This document shows, in pieces, positions 11,155 through 20,640 of a DNA stretch of 64,000 nt. A program made the position numbers and the translations under genes. The notes under the pieces were generated by a model, which saw only the letters and a list, made by a program, of their open reading frames with translations, was not told the origin of the DNA and did no database searches. Positions within the stretch are counted from its first letter, which is position 1, and the number at the start of each line of letters is the position of its first letter. Source of the stretch: Slackia isoflavoniconvertens (GTDB taxonomy: Bacteria; Actinomycetota; Coriobacteriia; Coriobacteriales; Eggerthellaceae); assembly GCF_003725955.1 (NCBI RefSeq), contig NZ_QIBZ01000007.1, forward strand, positions 1-64,000. Reading direction: 5' to 3'.

Positions 11155-11598
11155 ATGTCAATGCAATACAAGCGTATTTTCGCTGCTCTCGATGGTGCGA
11201 AAACTCAGGAAATGGTCGCCGAACGCGCGATTGAGCTCGCTGCAAGCGAGCATGCCGATTTGGTGTTTGGCCACGTGGTTGATTCCGTGCCCTATGAGGC
11301 GGCAGGCACCGACTTTGCCGCACTGGCAATGGACATGAAGAAAAAGCTCGAAGAATCGCTCGGCGATATGCTAGAAGCCGCCCGCAACAACCCCGACATC
11401 CCCTCTGTTGGCGTCGTCGTGAAAGCCGGTCGCATTACCGAGACTTTGAACGAGGAGCTCATCCAGCCGTTCGATCCCGATTTGGTCATTTGCGGCGAGC
11501 GCGGCCTGAGCAACATCAAGTACGTGTTCGTTGGCAGCGTTTCCACGTACCTCATTCGTAATTTGCGCTGCGACGTCCTTGTTGTAAAACAGGATTAA
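11155..11598 (+). CDS. Universal stress protein, UspA family, ATP-binding type
   Basis: 147 aa, single Usp domain. The ATP-binding signature Gly-x2-Gly-x9-Gly-Ser is present (GERG, nine residues, then GS), so this is the nucleotide-binding rather than the UspA-like form. It begins YKRIFAALDGAKTQEMV. The exact role is unknown; family members help survival during starvation or oxidative stress. TTGGAG lies 7 bases before the ATG. It is a single gene convergent with tsaE, sharing a bidirectional terminator. Confidence 0.9.
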   Translation: MSMQYKRIFAALDGAKTQEMVAERAIELAASEHADLVFGHVVDSVPYEAAGTDFAALAMDMKKKLEESLGDMLEAARNNPDIPSVGVVVKAGRITETLNEELIQPFDPDLVICGERGLSNIKYVFVGSVSTYLIRNLRCDVLVVKQD

Positions 11599-11611
11599 TT
11601 CAGTACGAACA

Positions 11612-11642
11612 ACGGGAGCCCCTGCGGCTCCCGTTTCTTTTA
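11612..11642 (+). terminator. Terminator of the universal stress protein gene
   Basis: Stem ACGGGAGCC with complement GGCTCCCGT (11626-11634) followed by TTTCTTTT. It lies between convergent genes and may also serve tsaE. Confidence 0.85.
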
Positions 11643-11731
11643 GGTAGCTTAGTACCTTTTCGATACTTACTTTCTTTTTATTTAGTACTTAGTTCCTAGA
11701 GATTATTTAGGATATTTACAACTTCAAGAAA

Positions 11732-12184
11732 CTAAAACAGACCGTCGACCATCTCGCGGGCACGCTCCCCCGTCGCATGTGCATGAATCGTGCGCGTGCC
11801 ATCTTCAGACACCTTGAAATCGAGTACGAGGCAGTCGTCGGGTGCGGCCTCTTCGAATTTATCGCCCCATTCTACAAGCGACACGCCATCGCCTTCGGTA
11901 ATGCCGTAATAGTCGATATCTTCGAGCTCTTCGGGCTCTTCCAAACGATACAAATCGAAGTGATACAGCGGCAAGCGGCCATCGTGGTATTCGCATACCA
12001 AATTGAACGTGGGGCTTGTGGGAACTTCGGCAATACCGAGTCCCGCAGCGAAGCCTTGCGTGAAGTGGGTTTTGCCCGCGCCCAAATCTCCCACGAGCAA
12101 AATCACATCGCCTGGCTGCACACGCTCAGAAATCGCGCGAGCAAGTTGCTGGGTTTCTTCAACGCTATGGCTTACGTACGGCAT
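11732..12184 (-). CDS. tsaE: tRNA threonylcarbamoyladenosine biosynthesis ATPase TsaE
   Basis: 150 aa. P-loop protein that acts with TsaB, TsaC and TsaD to make t6A37 in ANN-decoding tRNAs. Walker A reads GDLGAGKTHFTQG, followed by the family motif VPTSPTFNLVCEY and the HFDLYRLEEPEELEDI block. ATG at 12184 (MPYVSHS) is chosen from AAAGGGA 7-8 bases upstream; the longer frame overlaps the upstream terminator. The partner genes tsaB and tsaD are not in the window. Confidence 0.92.
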   Translation of the reverse strand: MPYVSHSVEETQQLARAISERVQPGDVILLVGDLGAGKTHFTQGFAAGLGIAEVPTSPTFNLVCEYHDGRLPLYHFDLYRLEEPEELEDIDYYGITEGDGVSLVEWGDKFEEAAPDDCLVLDFKVSEDGTRTIHAHATGERAREMVDGLF

Positions 12185-12243
12185 GCAAGTCCCTTTCTGA
12201 ATGCCATCCCGAACGTCGAAAGCGAAGCGTCGGGCAATAAAAA

Positions 12244-12267
12244 GAAGGTCCCGTTGCCGGGACCTTC
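12244..12267 (-). terminator. Terminator of the class I aldolase gene
   Basis: Stem GAAGGTCCCG with complement CGGGACCTTC and a TTGC loop. TTTTTATT follows on the minus strand. Confidence 0.85.
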
Positions 12268-12300
12268 CGAACAAGCTCTTCGATTGTACGCGAATTCGAC

Positions 12301-13239
12301 TTACAGCGCGAAGTCTTTCTCGCCCTTGAAGACCGCCAGAGCGTCGGCGACGCTGTAGTCAGCGAGGGTGATGGCGGAAATCGCCTTGGTCAAACGCACG
12401 GCCTCGTCGAGGGAGCGCTGGTGAATGTTGCGACCAGTCGCGTTGCCGCAGGCATGGCCAACATGGATCTGATCATGCAGCTGCGTGAGGAACGTTTCGG
12501 CGTCGACGGTGGAACCGCCAGCGCACACAAGGCCCGTGCGGCCAGCAGCGGCGGAAGCGACTGCGAGGTTCTCGGCGGAGGTTGCTTCGTCGGTGGCCTT
12601 CGGCGGGTTCACCTTCACGAAGTCGGCACCCAGGCACAGCGCGACGCCAGCGGCGCCAGCGATGAGGGCAGGAGCCTTCTCATCGGCAACAGCCTTGCCG
12701 CGAGGGTAAATCCACAGAACCACAAGCAAGCCGGCGGCATGGGCCTCGGCGATGAGCTGGCCGGCCTCGGCGAGCATGGTGCTTTCGTATTCAGAACCCA
12801 GGTAGATGGTGTAGCCCAAGCCCACCACGTTCACGCCGTTCGCGCGCATATCGAGCACGGCCTCGAGGTCGTGCAACTGCGGGCTGTAGGGATCGTCCTG
12901 GGCGGTTTTCACAAGATTGGTCTTCGAATTCATCTTGACCAGGTAGTTGACCTCGGGATAATCGGCAGCATAACGAGCAACGAGGCCGCGCTGGCCGGCG
13001 CACACGCCGCACACGCCTTCGCTGGCAATTTTGAACAGATGCTCGGGATCGAGGTCGGCGGGGTCGATGCCTTCGCCGTAGAAGTCGCCATTGAGATGCT
13101 CGATCTTCTGGTCGCATGCGAACAGCATCAAACGGCCGGTACCGCGCGTGGCGGCCATATAATTGTCAATGTACGTCTCGCGAGCGTCGGCGCTCACGTC
13201 GGCGGGAACCTTCACCTGATCACGGGTGATTTCGGGCAT
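12301..13239 (-). CDS. Class I fructose-bisphosphate aldolase, DhnA/FbaB type
   Basis: 312 aa TIM-barrel Schiff-base aldolase of the DeoC/LacD superfamily. It cleaves fructose 1,6-bisphosphate to two triose phosphates, or runs in reverse. Visible are the N-terminal FACDQKIEHLN motif, the WIYPRGKAV strand, the probable Schiff-base lysine in GADFVKVNPP, and the phosphate-binding CAGGSTVD loop. ATG at 13239 follows AAGGAGGAACGAC. A related aldolase activity on other keto-sugar phosphates cannot be excluded. Confidence 0.88.
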   Translation of the reverse strand: MPEITRDQVKVPADVSADARETYIDNYMAATRGTGRLMLFACDQKIEHLNGDFYGEGIDPADLDPEHLFKIASEGVCGVCAGQRGLVARYAADYPEVNYLVKMNSKTNLVKTAQDDPYSPQLHDLEAVLDMRANGVNVVGLGYTIYLGSEYESTMLAEAGQLIAEAHAAGLLVVLWIYPRGKAVADEKAPALIAGAAGVALCLGADFVKVNPPKATDEATSAENLAVASAAAGRTGLVCAGGSTVDAETFLTQLHDQIHVGHACGNATGRNIHQRSLDEAVRLTKAISAITLADYSVADALAVFKGEKDFAL

Positions 13240-13280
13240 GTCGTTCCTCCTTGTGAAGATACGGTTTGCAAACGTCATCA

Positions 13281-13393
13281 CCGCAGACGGCGCGATGGCC
13301 GCTTCGCGTATGACCAATCAAGTTTAGCCGATGCCGCACAGCTTCAAAGCGCTTTCACAGGAACGGCAGCGACATCGCCGCAGACGGCGCGAT
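13281..13393. repeat. 16-bp direct repeat with inner hairpin
   Basis: CCGCAGACGGCGCGAT occurs at 13281-13296 and again at 13378-13393, 97 bases apart, between nadE and the aldolase gene. Each copy holds a CCG/CGG-type inverted repeat. It could be a short REP-like element. Confidence 0.4.
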
Positions 13394-13427
13394 TTTGAGG
13401 GCGGGCGCAATATGCCCGCAGGCAACA

Positions 13428-14246
13428 CTATTCCGCGTATGGAATAACGGGGAATTGCGGCTCGAGGGCACGCTTGAACGCATACGCCTCCACACGTTTG
13501 GTAATGCGTTCGACCTCTGCCGCGTCATAGCCGGCAGCAACGAGTTGCTCGACGCTTTTGCCGCGTTCTTTGTAATCGATGAGCAGCTTGTCGAGCTCGG
13601 CATAGGTGGTGCCGAGCGAGGTCTCATCTTGCTGGCCGGGAGCGAGCTCGGCACTCGGCGGCTTCACGAGCACATGTTCGGGAATGGGGGCCACCCGTCC
13701 CGCCGCTTCAGCGTGAGCATTCACCCAACGTGAAACTGCATACACGTCGGTTTTATACAAGCCGCCAATAGGGGCATAAGCGCCAGCCGTATCGCCATAA
13801 AGCGTGGAATAGCCCATCATGGCCTCGCTCTTGTTGCCAGTGTTCACCATGGTCCACCCGTAGAAGTTCGCAAGCGCCATGAGCACAATCATGCGGCATC
13901 GAGCCTGGGTGTTCTCACCCGCCGTTGAGCGATCGAAACTCGGGCACAGGTTCGACAACTGACTCTCGAACACCTGATATGCCTCCGCGATGCTTACGCG
14001 CTCGGCACGAATACCCAGGTTGCGGGCAAGTTCCTGAGCGTCGACCAAGGAATGTTCGGTGGAATAAGGACCGGGCAGCATATAGCCGTGCACGTTTTCG
14101 GCGCCGAAGGCATCCACGCACATGCATGCAACCAGGCTCGAATCGATTCCGCCCGAAAGTCCCAAAACAACGCCGCGGCCTCCAATGCCCTCTACGAATT
14201 CTTTCAGGCCCGCAACACAGGCCGTATATTGCTGTTCAGGGTTCAT
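13428..14246 (-). CDS. nadE: NAD+ synthase, ammonia-dependent type
   Basis: 272 aa. It converts deamido-NAD to NAD with ATP. The PP-loop SGGIDSSL (about residue 30) and the MGYSTLYGDTAGAYAPIGGLYKT region are characteristic. There is no N-terminal nitrilase (glutaminase) domain, so ammonia is the direct nitrogen donor. ATG at 14246 is preferred; GTG at 14255 would abut the AAAGGAA site. The need for ammonia fits the nitrogen-scavenging genes 5-10 kb away, but that link is only inference. Confidence 0.94.
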   Translation of the reverse strand: MNPEQQYTACVAGLKEFVEGIGGRGVVLGLSGGIDSSLVACMCVDAFGAENVHGYMLPGPYSTEHSLVDAQELARNLGIRAERVSIAEAYQVFESQLSNLCPSFDRSTAGENTQARCRMIVLMALANFYGWTMVNTGNKSEAMMGYSTLYGDTAGAYAPIGGLYKTDVYAVSRWVNAHAEAAGRVAPIPEHVLVKPPSAELAPGQQDETSLGTTYAELDKLLIDYKERGKSVEQLVAAGYDAAEVERITKRVEAYAFKRALEPQFPVIPYAE

Positions 14247-14334
14247 AGCACGCACTTCCTTTCACGTTTTTGAAAGTCTAGCTCAAGGCTGTTTCTAAGG
14301 CATTTCGAACAACGCATGACAATAAAATAAAGAA

Positions 14335-14364
14335 AAGCGGCCGCGCACCTTTGCGCAGCCGCTT
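14335..14364 (-). terminator. Terminator of hypB
   Basis: A 12-bp stem with one mismatch (AAGCGGC, GCGCA and complements) and TTTTCTTTATTTT following on the minus strand. It lies about 110 bases past the hypB stop. Confidence 0.85.
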
Positions 14365-14475
14365 GAAATCGAGAAAACAATGGCGGTCTCTCAAATGCCA
14401 CAAGGGGCGCTCCGCTCGATTCAAAAGGAACCGCTCTAGCCAACCTTCACCCCAGATGATTCCAGCATAACAGGC

Positions 14476-15135
14476 TTAGGCCTGCTGGAGCGCATGGATG
14501 CGATCGCGCAGCCAATTGGCCCAAGCGTCAACGCCCTCACCCTTCGTCGCCGCGATGGGGAAAATAGGTGCCTTCGGATTGAGTTGGGCAACTTCGTCGC
14601 GGAAAGCTTTCTCGTCGAAATTGAACACGCTCATGGTGTCGACCTTGTTCAGGATGATGGCCTCGCTCGCCTGGAAAACGCCAGGATACTTCAGCGGCTT
14701 GTCGTCGCCTTCTGGCACGGACAAAATCATGACCTTGGCGCCTTCGCCCAAGTCGAAATCGGTGGGACACACGAGATTGCCCACATTTTCGACAATGATG
14801 AGGTCGAGGTTGTCCAAGTCGAGCGCATCGACCGCGCGGCGAATCATGTCGCTTTCAAGATGGCACGCGCCACCCGTGTTGATTTGCACCGCAGCAATGC
14901 CCTGAGCGCCAATGCGCTTCGCATCGACGTCGCTCGCGATATCGCCTTCGATAACGGCGATGTTGAACTCGTCGCGCAGCGCTTCAATGGTGGCAAGAAT
15001 GGTAGACGTTTTGCCTGAGCCGGGGCTTGCGAGCAAATCGAGCACGAACACGCGCTTTTCGGCGAACAGTGCGCGGTTCTCCTGCGCAAGGCGATCGTTC
15101 TTGTCGAGAATGGGTTGTTTCATATCTATTTGCAT
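14476..15135 (-). CDS. hypB: Hydrogenase/urease nickel incorporation GTPase HypB
   Basis: 219 aa SIMIBI GTPase that delivers nickel to [NiFe] hydrogenase precursors together with HypA. The P-loop (LLASPGSGKTS), the metal-site Cys-His pair (GGACHLESDM), the NVGNLVCPTDFDLGE motif with a second metal Cys, and the NKVD guanine-specificity motif are present. The N-terminal His-rich nickel-storage tail is absent. GAGGAGGAATCCC precedes the ATG. hypA lies 1.2 kb away beyond the oppositely oriented map gene. No hydrogenase structural genes are in the window. Confidence 0.95.
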   Translation of the reverse strand: MQIDMKQPILDKNDRLAQENRALFAEKRVFVLDLLASPGSGKTSTILATIEALRDEFNIAVIEGDIASDVDAKRIGAQGIAAVQINTGGACHLESDMIRRAVDALDLDNLDLIIVENVGNLVCPTDFDLGEGAKVMILSVPEGDDKPLKYPGVFQASEAIILNKVDTMSVFNFDEKAFRDEVAQLNPKAPIFPIAATKGEGVDAWANWLRDRIHALQQA

Positions 15136-15380
15136 GGGATTCCTCCTCTTCTAACGCTGCGCTCAGTGTAGTGCATTTCGTGCGCGATGCGACGCGCGGC
15201 GGCACCGCAGCACACCAATGGCATGTATCGCGCGGAAACGGTATTGAAGGCGAGATGAACGATTCGTCAGATGTTTCCCTTGGCTTTCTTTCTGCAATGA
15301 CCACGCCTGAAATGAGCGCTACAATATCTGAAACTATTTTTGCGGCCGATCGCGGCCGCCCGAGCGAAACGAGGATCGCA

Positions 15381-16265
<885 letters not shown>

Positions 16266-16308
16266 TTTCTTCTACTTCTATCATGGTCGCCATTCATGCG
16301 CCCCATAC

Positions 16309-16341
16309 AAAATCGCCCCGAGAAAAACTCGGGGCGATTTT
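16309..16341. terminator. Bidirectional terminator between map and hypA
   Basis: A 14-bp perfect stem AAAATCGCCCCGAG/CTCGGGGCGATTTT with a five-A loop. It carries T tracts in both directions between convergent genes. Confidence 0.9.
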
Positions 16342-16704
16342 TTACTCTTCGTTTTCGTCGGGAATATCGACTTCGATCGAATCGATTCGCAGTTCCTTGC
16401 CTTCGATAAGGTCGGCAAAACCACCGCATTCAGGACACATCACATGGAAGCGATCATGGGTAAATTCATGGCCACACTCCACGCAGCGGCTCTTCGGCGG
16501 CACCATGGTGATGTCGAGCTTCGAGCCTGAGAACAGCGGATCGTTGTCGGTAATGGCCTCGTACGCAAAGGTGAGAGCGTCCTCGATAGCCTCGGTCATC
16601 TCGCCTACGGAAAGCGACACTTTCAATACCTTGTCGGCATGGTTCGCCTCGGCCGCCTGGCGCACGCTCTCAACAACGCCCGTCACCATTCCAAGCTCGT
16701 GCAT
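16342..16704 (-). CDS. hypA: Hydrogenase nickel chaperone HypA
   Basis: 120 aa. The nickel-binding start MHELGMV, with its conserved His2, and a zinc ribbon of two Cys pairs (CVECGHEF and CPECGG) define HypA. It passes Ni to HypB and the hydrogenase large subunit. The C-terminal end is acidic (DIPDENEE). It overlaps the shared terminator after map. Confidence 0.94.
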   Translation of the reverse strand: MHELGMVTGVVESVRQAAEANHADKVLKVSLSVGEMTEAIEDALTFAYEAITDNDPLFSGSKLDITMVPPKSRCVECGHEFTHDRFHVMCPECGGFADLIEGKELRIDSIEVDIPDENEE

Positions 16705-16917
16705 GATTACCCTTTCCGCCGTTCTGCCGAACGGCGGAACGGATTGACGCTACAAAGCTGTCCAGCACGGCATCTTGGCCCTCAGACTTCACCTTGCGTA
16801 GCGCTGCTACGCGGCGGCTTGCCTTCGGGCCAACCTGCCGCACCGGACAGCTTTTCGCTGACTTTTCCTATCAAGTAAGAATACCGAAAGCGCCACCTTC
16901 GCAGATGGCGCTTTCGG
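16705..16917. other. Intergenic stretch between hypA and tatC with several hairpins
   Basis: No gene is seen. Inverted repeats CCGTTCtgccGAACGG (about 16722) and GCGTAGCgctGCTACGC (about 16797) lie here, besides the tatC terminator. They are upstream of hypA and could affect its expression. Confidence 0.4.
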
Positions 16918-16918
16918 T
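16883..16918 (-). terminator. Terminator-like hairpin directly after tatC
   Basis: A 13-bp perfect stem ACCGAAAGCGCCA with its complement begins at the last base of the tatC stop region. The following minus-strand sequence TATTCTTACTT is only moderately T-rich. Confidence 0.65.
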
Positions 16919-17781
16919 TAGTCGTCCAGGTCCATGTGTTCTTTGAACTTCTTCTTGGCCTTCTTCTTGGTTTCGTCCCATTCGGCAGCAATCTCGGCAT
17001 CTTCGGCCGCCTCGCGGGCCTCTTCCTCCTGGCGCTTCTTTAAACGGTTGCCCAGAACGATTCGTGCGACCAGCAAGCTGGCTTCATACAGAATGATCAT
17101 GGCGCCAAACATGAGCAGCATGGTAACAGGCGAAGCGTCGGGCGTTGCCATAGCGGAAATGACCATAAGCACGATGTAAACCGTACGCCACGAGCTGCGA
17201 AGCTTCTTATAGGGAACGATGTCGAAAATAACCAAGTAGAACACGACGAGCGGCAGTTCGAATGCGACGCCGAAACACAGCTCGAAGTTGATGATGACAT
17301 CGACCCACGATTTGGCGTCGGGCAGGATTTGCGCGAAGCCGCCAGCCTGATCGGTGAGCCACTGCACAGCCGGATGCAAAATGAACAGATAGCAGAACAC
17401 CGTGCCGAAGATGAACAAGAACACGCCCACGGCGAACGTGGGAATGAACCACTTGCGCTCGTTAGGCTTCAAGGCCGGCAGGAAGAACGCGAGAATCTGC
17501 CACAGAATAATAGGCATGCATGCGACAACCGACGCCCATAGCGCAACCTTGAAACGAATCGTGAACGAGCCGAACACGTCGAGCACGTTCAAAACCACCA
17601 AGCCATCGTCGCCCTTTGGCAGGTAATCAGCTACGGGCAGGCACATAAATTGAATGATGGTAGGCGTTGCCATATAGAACACGCACATGGCAATAAACAG
17701 GGAAACCACGATGCGCACCAAACGCATGCGCAGCTCACCCAGGTGATCAAAAAGCGGCATTCTCGCCGGACCGATAGGCAT
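16918..17781 (-). CDS. tatC: Sec-independent protein translocase TatC
   Basis: 287 aa, six transmembrane helices. TatC recognises twin-arginine signal peptides. Family motifs are present: LFDHLGELRMRL at the N-terminus, ALKPNERKWF in the middle, and SAMATPDASPVTMLLMF near helix 5. A charged Lys/Glu-rich cytoplasmic tail of about 45 residues follows. The start lies 3 bases after the tatA stop with AGGAGGAGTAGCCC inside tatA, so the two are co-translated. Confidence 0.97.
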   Translation of the reverse strand: MPIGPARMPLFDHLGELRMRLVRIVVSLFIAMCVFYMATPTIIQFMCLPVADYLPKGDDGLVVLNVLDVFGSFTIRFKVALWASVVACMPIILWQILAFFLPALKPNERKWFIPTFAVGVFLFIFGTVFCYLFILHPAVQWLTDQAGGFAQILPDAKSWVDVIINFELCFGVAFELPLVVFYLVIFDIVPYKKLRSSWRTVYIVLMVISAMATPDASPVTMLLMFGAMIILYEASLLVARIVLGNRLKKRQEEEAREAAEDAEIAAEWDETKKKAKKKFKEHMDLDD

Positions 17782-17784
17782 GGG

Positions 17785-18531
17785 CTACTCCTCCTTCTGG
17801 GTCGCGGCGGACTCGTTGGCAGCGTCGGCCGCTGCGGGACGCTTCTTCTTTTTAGCAGGCTTGGCCGTGCCGAGAATCTCGCTCGCGAGTTCGGCCTCGG
17901 CGGCACGCTCGGCGTTGACTTCGGCTTGGGCTTTTTCGGTTGCTTCCATGCGCGCGGCCATGACTTTCTCATGCACCGTTGCGGGCTTGGTTGCGGCAGC
18001 CAGCTCTTCAGCTTTCGCCTTCGCCTTGGCGGCATCGCCGCTCAGGGCCTTGGCGGCCTCGGCGCTCAAGGCAGCGTTCGCAGCAGTCGCGGCCGCAATG
18101 CCCGCGCCAGCCTCGCCGGGCTTCGCCTGCACTGCGGCGGCAGCGGCGGCTTCGGCTTTCTTCTTGGCGGCTTCGGCTTCGGCAGCGGCTTCAGCGCGCA
18201 CTTCCTTGGCGGCTTTCATCGCAGCCTCGCGCTTCACCTTGTCGGCGCGCTCTTTGTCGTATTTCGCCTTACGAGAAGCGAACGATTCCTTCTTCTCGAT
18301 TTTCTGCTTGTTCTCTTTGTCGATCTGCTCCATCGGGTTTTTGACGGAGTCATCGGTCAAGGGGTCGTAGATTTCAGTCTTTACGACCTTGTTCATTTCA
18401 TCCTGGGCGCTGCGGAACTTCGAAATCGCCTTGCCAACGGTTTTCGCGATGGCGGGCAATTTGTCGGGACCGAAAATCAAAAAGCCGAACAGGAGAATGA
18501 GGAAGAGCTCAGTTCCACCGATACCAAACAC
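17785..18531 (-). CDS. Twin-arginine translocase TatA/TatB-family subunit with long Ala/Lys tail
   Basis: 248 aa from GTG 18531. The first 25 residues are a TatA/B transmembrane helix and hinge (FGIGGTELFLILLFGFLIFGPDKLP), with Glu near position 8 as in TatB-like proteins, followed by an amphipathic helix. The remaining 170-odd residues are a low-complexity Ala/Lys/Glu tail; TatA is normally 60-90 aa and TatB 130-170. GTG 18531 is chosen because AAAGG lies about 8 bases upstream and it gives the family's MFGIGG-type start; ATG 18555 is the alternative. TatA versus TatB cannot be decided from sequence alone. Confidence 0.85.
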   Translation of the reverse strand: MFGIGGTELFLILLFGFLIFGPDKLPAIAKTVGKAISKFRSAQDEMNKVVKTEIYDPLTDDSVKNPMEQIDKENKQKIEKKESFASRKAKYDKERADKVKREAAMKAAKEVRAEAAAEAEAAKKKAEAAAAAAVQAKPGEAGAGIAAATAANAALSAEAAKALSGDAAKAKAKAEELAAATKPATVHEKVMAARMEATEKAQAEVNAERAAEAELASEILGTAKPAKKKKRPAAADAANESAATQKEE

Positions 18532-18688
18532 GGGACGACCTTTCCATTCGTGCATACAACCGTGCCATATTACCACACGCACGGGCGGGGCTAGCGCGCA
18601 AGGGGGTGTGAAACGCCCTCCATATTGAACCCATGCCACGTGCATACTTGGTTCACTTCTTACACATATGAGCACGTGGACATAAAGA

Positions 18689-18718
18689 AAGCCCCATTCT
18701 CTCAGAAGAATGGGGCTT
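18689..18718 (-). terminator. Terminator of the amt-glnK operon
   Basis: A 12-bp perfect stem AAGCCCCATTCT with its complement, followed on the minus strand by TTCTTTATG. It lies 60 bases after glnK. Confidence 0.88.
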
Positions 18719-18777
18719 GTTCGTGCACGTCAAGAATCGACAGACGGCAATCTGGCGAGTGCGGTTCAGGAGCAACC

Positions 18778-19116
18778 CTATACCGCCCCTTCTCCGCTTT
18801 CGCCAGTACGAATGCGAACCACCTGCTCGACGGGCGAGACGAAAATCTTGCCGTCGCCTACCTCGCCGGTACGGGCGGTATTGCAAATAAGCTCGACGGT
18901 GGAATTGACCTTATCATCCTCGACGACCACGGTGAGCATAATCTTCGGCAGCATGTTCACGATAACCTCGCTGCCGCGGTAGTACTCTTTCCAGCCATGC
19001 TGATTTCCGCAACCCTGCACCTGGGAAATAGTCATGCCTTTGATGCCAGCCTCGAGAAACGCATCCTTGAGCGCTTCAAGCTTCGCCGGACGAACGATGG
19101 CTTCAATCTTTTTCAT
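18778..19116 (-). CDS. glnK: PII nitrogen regulatory protein (GlnK/GlnB) with Val at position 51
   Basis: 112 aa, complete PII fold. It senses ATP/ADP and 2-oxoglutarate and blocks Amt when nitrogen is plentiful. Start MKKIEAIVRP, T-loop region (GWKEYYRGSEVIVN, residues 41-54), and the B-loop TARTGEVGDGKIFV are present. The odd point is residue 51: most PII proteins have Tyr here (RGAEY), the site uridylylated in enterobacteria and adenylylated in actinobacteria. Here it is Val, so this PII should not be covalently regulated there. Tyr45 and Tyr46 remain. It lies 32 bases after amt in the same operon. Confidence 0.95.
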   Translation of the reverse strand: MKKIEAIVRPAKLEALKDAFLEAGIKGMTISQVQGCGNQHGWKEYYRGSEVIVNMLPKIMLTVVVEDDKVNSTVELICNTARTGEVGDGKIFVSPVEQVVRIRTGESGEGAV

Positions 19117-19148
19117 CGATGGCTCCTTTCGAAATTCCGAGCTACCAG

Positions 19149-20423
19149 TTAGTCCAGGCCATTGAACGCGGGGTATGCGCTCTCGCCGTGCTCGCGAGCA
19201 TCAAGGCCTTCAGCTTCTTCCTCGACGGACACGCGCAGGCTGCCCTTAAACAGAACCTTCACCACAAGGCCGATGATGGCCGACATTACAGCAACGAACA
19301 CGATAGTGATAAGGATGCCCTCAATCTGAGCGATGAGCAGCGTGGGATCACCGGTGTACAGCAGGCCGCCGAAGTCGGTCCAGGAGAGGTCGGGCACACA
19401 GAAGATGCCGGTGAGCACGCCGCCCACCATGCCGCCGATGCCGTGGCAGCCGAATGCGTCAAGAGCATCGTCGTAGCCAAGCTTCGGCTTGAGGAACGCC
19501 ATGGCCGAATAGCAAATGGGGGAAACGATGAGGCCCATGACAACAGCGGCCCACACATCAACGAAGCCAGCAGCCGGGGTGATGACGACCAAGCCGGCAA
19601 CGATGCCCGTGCATGCGCCAACGAGCGTCGCCTTGCCAGAGCGCAGACGCTCAACGAGCATCCAGGAAATCATAGCGGCAGCAGGTGCAACCATAGTGTT
19701 GAGGAACGCGAGCGCAGCAACGCCATCGGCAGCGAATGCAGAAGCGCCGTTGAAACCGAACCAGCCGAACCACAGAAGCGAAGCACCCAAAGCAACAAAG
19801 GGAATGTTGTGCGGGCGATAGCTCATCATGCCGTAGCCGCGACGCTTGCCGAGCAGCACGCACAGGATGAGACCCGTAAGACCAGAAGAGATATGCACAA
19901 CGTCGCCGCCAGCGAAGTCGAGCGCACCAATGGTGTCGCCGATGAGCGGGCCGTCGCCACCCCACACCATGTGGGCCAAGGGGGCATACACGAGCAACAG
20001 CCAAATAGAGATGAACGCGAGCACCGCACCAAACTTCATGCGGCCAGCCAAGGAACCCGTGATAATGGCGATGGTGATAATGGCGAACGCAGCCTGGAAA
20101 GCGACGTCAACGAGCACGGGGTACGTGTCGTGGGAAAGCGCCAGATCGCTGCCACCCAACATGTTATCGAGCAGCCCCACGCAGAAAATCTGGTCGAAGC
20201 CGCCGAAGAACGGACAGCTGCCGTCGCCGCCGTAGGCGAACGACCAGCCGGCCACAATCCACAACACGCCAACGAAACCAATTACGGCGATTGACATGAA
20301 CATGGTGTTCAACACATTTTTGCGGCGAGAAAGGCCGCCATAGAAAAATGCAAGTGCCGGCGTCATCAAGAACACCAACATTGCGCCCAGAATCATGAAT
20401 CCGGTGCTGCCTGGATCAAACAT
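19149..20423 (-). CDS. amt: Ammonium transporter Amt
   Basis: 424 aa, about 11 transmembrane helices. It transports ammonium across the membrane. The pore twin histidines are both present (GGDVVHISSG and FGCHGIGGMVGG), as are the family's GGLSRRKNVLNTM segment and the WFGWFGFNGASAF motif. Start MFDPGSTG at 20423 follows GAAGGGAGCAATC. glnK follows it. Two GlnR-like boxes lie about 220-250 bases upstream. Confidence 0.97.
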   Translation of the reverse strand: MFDPGSTGFMILGAMLVFLMTPALAFFYGGLSRRKNVLNTMFMSIAVIGFVGVLWIVAGWSFAYGGDGSCPFFGGFDQIFCVGLLDNMLGGSDLALSHDTYPVLVDVAFQAAFAIITIAIITGSLAGRMKFGAVLAFISIWLLLVYAPLAHMVWGGDGPLIGDTIGALDFAGGDVVHISSGLTGLILCVLLGKRRGYGMMSYRPHNIPFVALGASLLWFGWFGFNGASAFAADGVAALAFLNTMVAPAAAMISWMLVERLRSGKATLVGACTGIVAGLVVITPAAGFVDVWAAVVMGLIVSPICYSAMAFLKPKLGYDDALDAFGCHGIGGMVGGVLTGIFCVPDLSWTDFGGLLYTGDPTLLIAQIEGILITIVFVAVMSAIIGLVVKVLFKGSLRVSVEEEAEGLDAREHGESAYPAFNGLD

Positions 20424-20640
20424 GATTGCTCCCTTCTTCCGGCGGGCGCATTGATTGTCGTTTGTGGAGTGGCCGTTCCCCATGCGTTTCCGAAATAAGG
20501 CTCGCGAAACCGAATATTCGAAAATGGCCTCTCCACACCCGGCGTTCTGTGCGCCCATGGATATGACGCACTTCATTATGGGGAGCTTCGACGCGCGCAA
20601 GGGGCGCACAAAGATGAGTTAACGGCTGAAAAACCAAGCC

